DNA of 43,067 bases from Mycoplasma sp. CAG:472 (GTDB lineage: Bacteria; Bacillota_I; Bacilli_A; RF39; UBA660), in assembly GCA_000437315.1 (NCBI GenBank), contig FR899395.1:1-43067 (forward strand), written 5' to 3'. Positions 38,190 to 43,067 of this stretch are shown here, piece after piece. How positions within the stretch are numbered: the stretch's first letter is position 1; the number at the start of each line of letters is the position of its first letter. Both the position numbers and the translations under genes were made by a program. The notes under the pieces are model-generated. The model was not told the DNA's origin. It was given only the letters and a program-made list of their open reading frames with translations, and ran no database searches.

Positions 38190-38964
38190 CTCTTTCAATC
38201 ACCTCTTTCGCTAAATTATGATATGCTTCAGCTCCACGACTTTCTGGATCATATTCATTTATTGGTTTTCCATGACTTGGCGCCTCAACAAGTCTTACAA
38301 GTCTAGGAATAATTGTATTAAATACTTTATCTTTAAAATATTTTCTTATTTCTTCGATAACCTCAAGTCCAATATTTGTTCTACCATCAAGCATAGTAAG
38401 TAGTACACCTTCAATACGAAGTTCAGGATTCATTGAATTTTGAACCATTATTATAGAGTTTAATAACTGGGTAATACCCTCTAAAGCATAGAACTCACAT
38501 TGAACTGGTATAATAACTGCATCACTTGCAACAAGTGCATTCATAGTGGATAGTCCCAAAGATGGTTGACAATCAATTATTATATAATCAAAATTATCTT
38601 TAATAGTTTCTAATGCATTTCTCAATTGGTTATTTCTTTGAAATGTATTATCAGAAAACATCTTTTTAACAAATTCAACATCAATTCCCGCTAAATTTAA
38701 TGTTGAGGGAATTATACTTAAATTTTTAAATTTTGTTTTATAAATAGCTTTTTTAATTTCACATAAACCAGTTATAGTTTCATAAATATCATGCTCAAAA
38801 TCAGTGGTATTAAAACCAAGTCCAGTTGTAGCATTGCTTTGTGGATCCATGTCAATAAGAAGGGTTTTTTTCCCACATTGTCCTAAAGCTGCTGCTAAAT
38901 TTATACTTGTTGTAGTCTTACCTACACCACCTTTTTGATTAACTAATGATATTACTCTTGCCAT
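38179..38964 (-). CDS. parA: Chromosome-partitioning ATPase ParA/Soj
   Basis: ParA is the Walker-type ATPase that moves ParB-DNA complexes. In 261 residues it has the deviant Walker A (NQKGGVGKTTTSINLAAAL), A' (LLIDMDPQSNATTGLG) and Walker B (YIIIDCQPSLGLSTMNAL). AGGAAG precedes the ATG. It is the first gene of the nine-gene run to truA. Confidence 0.97.
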   Translation of the reverse strand: MARVISLVNQKGGVGKTTTSINLAAALGQCGKKTLLIDMDPQSNATTGLGFNTTDFEHDIYETITGLCEIKKAIYKTKFKNLSIIPSTLNLAGIDVEFVKKMFSDNTFQRNNQLRNALETIKDNFDYIIIDCQPSLGLSTMNALVASDAVIIPVQCEFYALEGITQLLNSIIMVQNSMNPELRIEGVLLTMLDGRTNIGLEVIEEIRKYFKDKVFNTIIPRLVRLVEAPSHGKPINEYDPESRGAEAYHNLAKEVIERDGN

Positions 38965-38991
38965 ATTAACACTTCCTAACTGCTACTATAT

Positions 38992-39020
38992 ATTTTAACA
39001 TATAATAATAAATTATTGAA
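38992..39020 (-). promoter_or_regulatory. parA operon promoter
   Basis: On the minus strand TTCAAT (39015-39020), a 17-bp spacer and TAAAAT (38992-38997). The -35 is weak. Confidence 0.5.
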
Positions 39021-39060
39021 TAAAAAAAGATAAAGTTTTACAAAGAAAATTTTTCAAATA

Positions 39061-39086
39061 AAAAAAGTATAGAAAATTCTATACTA
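39061..39086 (-). terminator. Terminator of the spc-alpha ribosomal operon
   Basis: On the minus strand AGTATAGAA, two-base gap, TTCTATACT, then seven T. The rplQ stop codon TAG lies within the stem. Confidence 0.85.
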
Positions 39087-39417
39087 ATTCTAATTTTACC
39101 TCTAAAGCATCATCGCCACGACGTTCAGTTAATTTAATAATTCTTGTATATCCACCAGCACGGTTTTCATATCTTTTTGCTAAATCATTAAATACTTTTT
39201 GAACAACTTCGTTATCATTATGTAAAAATGCTAAAGCTTTTCTTCTTGCAACAAGTGAACCATCTTTTCCGTAAGTAATCATTTTATCAACAAATTTTCT
39301 TACTTCTTTTGCACGAGATTCAGTTGTAACAATACTTTCATGCATAATAACATCTTTAGTAAGTCCAGCTAAAATGCTTCTTCTAATTTTATTATTTCTT
39401 CCTAATTTACGATACAT
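39079..39417 (-). CDS. rplQ: 50S ribosomal protein L17
   Basis: L17 is a large-subunit protein near the exit tunnel. The 112-residue form includes MYRKLGRNNKIRRSILAGLT, ESIVTTESRAKEVRKFVDKM, and GGYTRIIKLTERRGDDA near the end. It follows rpoA by three bases and closes the ribosomal cluster; the stop codon lies in the terminator. Confidence 0.98.
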   Translation of the reverse strand: MYRKLGRNNKIRRSILAGLTKDVIMHESIVTTESRAKEVRKFVDKMITYGKDGSLVARRKALAFLHNDNEVVQKVFNDLAKRYENRAGGYTRIIKLTERRGDDALEVKLELV

Positions 39418-39420
39418 ATT

Positions 39421-40365
39421 CTACTCCTTAAATTGTAGTCCTAAATCAGCAACTTTGTCAATAACCTCTTTTAAAGATTTCTTTCCTAAGTTTCTAATTT
39501 TAGTAACCTCTACTTCTTTCATATTTACTAAATCTTGAAGAGTATGAATTCCATGTCTTTTTAAGCAATTAAATGCTCTAACAGAGAAGTCAACTTCTTC
39601 GATTGGTGTTTCTAATGTTTTTGCTAAATTATCAACTTGTTTTTCTTGCATGATACCAGCAATATTACTAATACTATTTAAGTCAGCAACGATAGCAAAA
39701 TGCTCTACTAAAATTTTAGCAGATAAAGCAAGTGCTTCTTCTGGAGTCATACTACCATTTGTAGTAACCTCAATAACAAGTTTATCATAAGTTTCATCTT
39801 GACCAACTCTTGTATCTAATACTTCGTATTTTACAAGTTCTATTGGTGAATAATTTGAGTCTACTGGAATAACACCAACTTTAATTTCTTTCATATTTAA
39901 TTTATTTGTTTTTGCATCAACATATCCTCTACCATTTTCAATAGTAAGTTCCATATCAATTTTTCCACCTTTTACAAGGTTACAAATAACTAAATCTGGA
40001 TTGATAATATCAATATCAGCATTTTGTTCAATCATTCCTGCAGTTACAGGTCCTTCAGTATCACAAGATAAATGAAGTACTTTTTGTTCCTCAGTATGAT
40101 TTTTTACTACTAATTTTTTGATGTTCAATACTATTTGAGTAACATCCTCAACTATACCATCAATTTTTTGAAATTCATGCATAACGCCATCAATTTTAAT
40201 TGATGTTACACTACTACCAGGTAAACTAGATAGTAATACTCTTCTTAGTGCATTTCCAATAGTTGTACCAAAACCTCTTTCAAGTGGTTCTAGTTCAAAT
40301 TTACCATAATTACTAGTTTCATTATATTCTGAAATTTTGTATTCTGGTTTTTCAAATTTTATCAT
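39421..40365 (-). CDS. rpoA: RNA polymerase alpha subunit
   Basis: The alpha subunit nucleates RNA polymerase assembly and contacts UP elements. The 314-residue protein has the N-terminal domain (YGKFELEPLERGFGTTIGNA, LRRVLLSSLPGSSVTSIKID), the usual assembly motifs, and the C-terminal domain with VRAFNCLKRHGIHTLQDLVN and KIRNLGKKSLKEVIDKVADL. GGGAGG precedes the ATG. It is cotranscribed with rpsK and rplQ. Confidence 0.99.
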   Translation of the reverse strand: MIKFEKPEYKISEYNETSNYGKFELEPLERGFGTTIGNALRRVLLSSLPGSSVTSIKIDGVMHEFQKIDGIVEDVTQIVLNIKKLVVKNHTEEQKVLHLSCDTEGPVTAGMIEQNADIDIINPDLVICNLVKGGKIDMELTIENGRGYVDAKTNKLNMKEIKVGVIPVDSNYSPIELVKYEVLDTRVGQDETYDKLVIEVTTNGSMTPEEALALSAKILVEHFAIVADLNSISNIAGIMQEKQVDNLAKTLETPIEEVDFSVRAFNCLKRHGIHTLQDLVNMKEVEVTKIRNLGKKSLKEVIDKVADLGLQFKE

Positions 40366-40382
40366 AATTACCCTCCCTTTTA

Positions 40383-40766
40383 TTAATTTCTTGGTCTTTT
40401 TGGTGGTCTACAACCATTGTGTGGAACAGGTGTTTCATCTGTTATACTAGTAATTTCAAGTCCAGCTGATTGAATACTACGAATAGCATTTTCTCTTCCT
40501 GGTCCTAAACCTTTTACATAAACATCAACTTTTACAACACCTTGATCTTTAGCAGCATTAGCAGCAGCTTCTGCAGAAAGTCCAGCAGCAAAAGGAGTTT
40601 TCTTTTTACTACCTTTATAACCTATTCTTCCAGCAGATGACCAACTAATTGCATTACCATTATGGTCACAAATTGTTACGATTGTGTTATTATATGTTGC
40701 ATGAATATGTGCTTCTGCTTCAGTAACATTAATTTTATTTTTCTTTTTTCTTCTATTATATGCCAT
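40383..40766 (-). CDS. rpsK: 30S ribosomal protein S11
   Basis: S11 shapes the platform of the 30S subunit. The 127-residue protein includes AHIHATYNNTIVTICDHNGN, KTPFAAGLSAEAAANAAKDQ, VYVKGLGPGRENAIRSIQSA and the end DETPVPHNGCRPPKRPRN. It lies ten bases after rpsM. Confidence 0.99.
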   Translation of the reverse strand: MAYNRRKKKNKINVTEAEAHIHATYNNTIVTICDHNGNAISWSSAGRIGYKGSKKKTPFAAGLSAEAAANAAKDQGVVKVDVYVKGLGPGRENAIRSIQSAGLEITSITDETPVPHNGCRPPKRPRN

Positions 40767-40776
40767 ATTATCTCAC

Positions 40777-41151
40777 CTACTTTGAAACCTTTTTCTTATT
40801 TGCAACAACTTTTCCTCTACCTTTTCTAGTATGAGCGTTGCGGTTTGTTCTTTGACCTCTTACAGGAAGTCCTTTTTTATGTCTTATACCTTGATAAGAA
40901 TTTATTTCCATTTTGTTTTTAATGTTCATTTGAACTTCTCTACGAAGATCACCTTCAGTTGTATGTTTGTCAACTTCTTTACGAAGTGCAGCAATTTCTT
41001 CTTCTGTTAAATCTTTAATTTTTTTTGTCGCTTCAACATTTGCATCTTTACAAATAGTTTTACCTAAATTTGGACCAATACCATAGATAGCAGTAAGTCC
41101 TATCCAAGTATGTTTTTCATTAGGTAATTCAATATTTTTAATTCTCGCCAT
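40777..41151 (-). CDS. rpsM: 30S ribosomal protein S13
   Basis: S13 lies in the 30S head and contacts the 50S subunit and P-site tRNA. The 124-residue protein includes MARIKNIELPNEKHTWIGLT, IYGIGPNLGKTICKDANV, INSYQGIRHKKGLPVRGQRT and the basic tail. Confidence 0.99.
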   Translation of the reverse strand: MARIKNIELPNEKHTWIGLTAIYGIGPNLGKTICKDANVEATKKIKDLTEEEIAALRKEVDKHTTEGDLRREVQMNIKNKMEINSYQGIRHKKGLPVRGQRTNRNAHTRKGRGKVVANKKKVSK

Positions 41152-41159
41152 AATTTCTC

Positions 41160-41273
41160 CTATCCTTGAACTTGTTTATGTTTAGGGTTATTACAAATAA
41201 CCATAACTTTTCCTTTTCTTCTAATAACTTTACATTTTTTACATATCTTTTTTACAGATGGTCTAACTTTCAT
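41160..41273 (-). CDS. rpmJ: 50S ribosomal protein L36
   Basis: A 37-residue frame, too short for many gene finders. It reads MKVRPSVKKICKKCKVIRRK, then GKVMVICNNPKHKQVQG. The C-type zinc ligands CxxC, then Cys and His, are intact. AGGAGG lies seven bases upstream, and it stands in its usual place between infA and rpsM. Confidence 0.97.
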   Translation of the reverse strand: MKVRPSVKKICKKCKVIRRKGKVMVICNNPKHKQVQG

Positions 41274-41282
41274 AATATCCTC

Positions 41283-41507
41283 CTATCTTTTATTCCATGT
41301 AATTATCCCACGTGTTAAATCATAAGGTGAAAGTTCTACTGTAACGGTATCACCCGGTAAGATACGAATCATATTAATACGCATTTTACCAGAAACGTAG
41401 GCTTTTACAGTATGTCCATTAGATAGTTCTACTAAATAGTCACTACCCTTTAAGACTTCAATAACTTTCCCTTCCACTTCTATTTTATCATTTTTCTTAT
41501 TAGCCAT
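41283..41507 (-). CDS. infA: Translation initiation factor IF-1
   Basis: IF-1 is an OB-fold protein that occupies the ribosomal A site during initiation. The 74-residue chain has the typical KIEVEGKVIEVLKGSDYLVE, LSNGHTVKAYVSGKMRINMI and RILPGDTVTVELSPYDLTRG. It sits between map and rpmJ. Confidence 0.98.
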   Translation of the reverse strand: MANKKNDKIEVEGKVIEVLKGSDYLVELSNGHTVKAYVSGKMRINMIRILPGDTVTVELSPYDLTRGIITWNKR

Positions 41508-41517
41508 ATTATTTTTC

Positions 41518-42261
41518 TCACTCTCCCGTTAAAATTTCATATCCATCTTTAGTAACTACAATTGTGTGTTCAAAATGTGCACTAGGCATTCCATCTTCAG
41601 TTTTAACCGTCCAATCATTATCATCTAGGTAAACATTTCTTTTACCTAAATTAAGCATTGGCTCAATACAAATTGTCATTCCCTCTTTTAAGGTAACATT
41701 TGTTTTTGTATAAAAATTTGGTACGTCTGGATCTTCATGCATTGAAGTTCCAATTCCATGACCCACTAATTCTTCGACTACTGAAAGCCCATTTTTATGA
41801 GCATAATCTTCAATAGTTTTTCCTATTAGTGATAAAGGAGTTCCTGCTTTTACAACACTTAATCCTTTATATAAAGCATTTTTAGTATTTTCAACTAAAC
41901 TTCTTACATCATCAGAAACATTTCCAATAATATAAGTTCTAGCACTATCACTTTCATATCCTTTGAACCTAACAGTTAAATCAACTTTTAATATATCACC
42001 ATTTTTAAGTTTTCGATTATCTGGAATACCATGAACTACTTCATCGTTTAAAGATAAACAAACACTTTTTGGGAAACCTTCATAATTTAATTCCGAAGGT
42101 ATTGCACCATTTTTACGAATAAATGCATCAACTATATCATTTAACTCGTTAAGTGACACACCAATTTTAAGATGTTTTTTTATTTCCTCATGAGCTAGAA
42201 AGTTGATATGACCACTTTCTTTCATAAGTTCAATTTCTCGTTTACTCTTAATATTAATCAC
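41518..42261 (-). CDS. map: Methionine aminopeptidase, type I
   Basis: It removes the initiator methionine from new proteins. The 247-residue enzyme shows the metal ligands Asp in DILKVDLTV and SDSARTYIIG, His in GHGIGTSMHEDPDVPNFY, Glu in GMTICIEPMLNLG, and Glu in HFEHTIVV. It begins with GTG and overlaps the adk end by eight bases. It ends with TGA, which helps show that UGA is a stop in this genome. Confidence 0.98.
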   Translation of the reverse strand: MINIKSKREIELMKESGHINFLAHEEIKKHLKIGVSLNELNDIVDAFIRKNGAIPSELNYEGFPKSVCLSLNDEVVHGIPDNRKLKNGDILKVDLTVRFKGYESDSARTYIIGNVSDDVRSLVENTKNALYKGLSVVKAGTPLSLIGKTIEDYAHKNGLSVVEELVGHGIGTSMHEDPDVPNFYTKTNVTLKEGMTICIEPMLNLGKRNVYLDDNDWTVKTEDGMPSAHFEHTIVVTKDGYEILTGE

Positions 42262-42901
42262 TTAAAATCTCCATTAATTTTTCTTTTAAATTTAAATCTT
42301 TTTTATTAACATCAATTTCCACTAATTTATTTAAATCTTTATAATACTCTATTATAGGTAAAGTATTTTGAACATAAGTATCAAAACGAACTTTAAAACT
42401 TTCTTCATTATCATCACCTCTGACAGTAAGAGGAGTTTTACAATCATCACATATTCCTTCAACTTTTGGTTTAAAACCATCAAAGAAAATGTTATAACTT
42501 CTTCCACACTTATCACAAGTTACTCTACCAAGAGTACGTTTTAAAGCAAGTTCTTTATCAATATTTAAATAAATAACAATATAATTACTAATATTTAATT
42601 TATCAAATAAAATACTTAAATTTTTTGCTTGATTAATTGTTCTAGGAAATCCATCTAAAATAAATGGTTTATCTAATTTAGATAATGTTTCTTCGATTAA
42701 TTTAATCATATAATCATCACTAACAAGTTTGCCAGCATCGATTATTTTTTTTATTTCTTTGCCAAGGCTACTTTGAGAAGCAATTTCACTTCTTAAAATA
42801 GCCCCAGTAGAAATATGTTTGCAATCATAAGTATTTTTAAGTATGTCGCTACAAGTACCTTTACCTGCAGCAGGCGGTGCTAAAAATATTATGTTTTTCA
42901 T
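42254..42901 (-). CDS. adk: Adenylate kinase
   Basis: It interconverts ATP + AMP with 2 ADP. The 215-residue enzyme has the P-loop (LAPPAAGKGTCSDIL), where the usual GGPGAGKGT form is slightly altered, the AMP site (FILDGFPRTINQAKNLS), and a zinc-type LID with CDKC and CDDC. The ATG overlaps the secY stop codon as ATGA. Confidence 0.98.
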   Translation of the reverse strand: MKNIIFLAPPAAGKGTCSDILKNTYDCKHISTGAILRSEIASQSSLGKEIKKIIDAGKLVSDDYMIKLIEETLSKLDKPFILDGFPRTINQAKNLSILFDKLNISNYIVIYLNIDKELALKRTLGRVTCDKCGRSYNIFFDGFKPKVEGICDDCKTPLTVRGDDNEESFKVRFDTYVQNTLPIIEYYKDLNKLVEIDVNKKDLNLKEKLMEILSD

Positions 42902-43067
42902 CTTAATCTCTTTCTCTTAGAAGAATAACTTCTACTTACAAGACTGCTTTCTAATTGTTTATAAGTTTCAATTGCTACACCTACAACAATTAATATACCA
43001 GTTCCACCAATTGTTACATATGATGGAAGAGAAGTAAGTTTTGAAAGTAATATAGGCATTCCTGCTA
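42898..43067 (-). CDS. secY: Preprotein translocase subunit SecY (3' end only)
   Basis: Only the last 56 codons are in the window; the 5' part lies beyond its right edge. The translation includes AGMPILLSKLTS, VTIGGTGILIVVGVAIETYK and the polar tail QLESSLVSRSYSSKRKRLR, matching the final membrane helix and cytoplasmic end of SecY. It ends in TGA, which overlaps the adk start. Confidence 0.93.
   Translation of the reverse strand, partial: AGMPILLSKLTSLPSYVTIGGTGILIVVGVAIETYKQLESSLVSRSYSSKRKRLR

Noticed and set aside
38179..39020. parS site near parAB
   Set aside because: No 16-bp match or near match to TGTTTCACGTGAAACA was seen. A computer search with mismatches over the whole chromosome would decide.

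Overview
The window looks like a piece of chromosome from an AT-rich, low-GC Gram-positive bacterium with a small, compact genome. It most resembles the uncultured gut lineages of Bacilli near Mollicutes (RF39/RFN20-type). That placement is inferred from gene content and base composition and was not tested by search. UGA is a stop codon here: at least nine genes end in TGA, and TGG is used for Trp, so the mycoplasma code does not apply. Peptidoglycan-related genes are present (a FemAB-type enzyme, FtsEX with an M23 hydrolase), so the cell probably has a wall.

Layout: 73-1431 is an IS3-family element, with its target duplications, lying in the loop of the enolase terminator. Then come eno and a DUF308 membrane gene, which diverge from a FemAB-like gene across a promoter pair sharing one -35 hexamer. 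Two unknown genes follow, then translation genes read leftward: rplK-rplA, rplJ-rplL, two small membrane-protein genes, and rpsL-rpsG-fusA-tuf. The usual rpoB-rpoC between rplL and rpsL is absent. A membrane-anchored Ig-like protein, a secreted thioredoxin with a TetR regulator, T-box-controlled pheS-pheT and a rubrerythrin come next.

The central part (20-27 kb) is about the cell surface. It holds a SipW-type signal peptidase next to a 659-residue membrane-anchored protein with about 16 calcium-loop-like repeats and eight CxxNC motifs, then ftsE-ftsX-M23 hydrolase-lipoprotein. After a TtcA-like enzyme, a phosphoesterase, an unknown gene, tRNA-Cys and a large membrane protein comes a tightly packed nine-gene run, parA-parB-DUF951-AbgT-ychF-DUF362/ferredoxin-yvcK-whiA-truA. 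The right end is the tail of the spc/alpha ribosomal cluster: secY (cut by the window edge)-adk-map-infA-rpmJ-rpsM-rpsK-rpoA-rplQ.

Regulation visible in the sequence includes a Phe T-box, an L10 leader with attenuator, a probable L1-binding leader before rplK, a structured rpsL leader and many sigma-A-type promoters. Many Rho-independent terminators have the gene's stop codon inside the hairpin. The best candidates for undescribed biology are the SipW/repeat-protein cassette, the IS in a terminator loop, the L11 tail extension, the loss of rpoBC linkage and the parAB-whiA operon.
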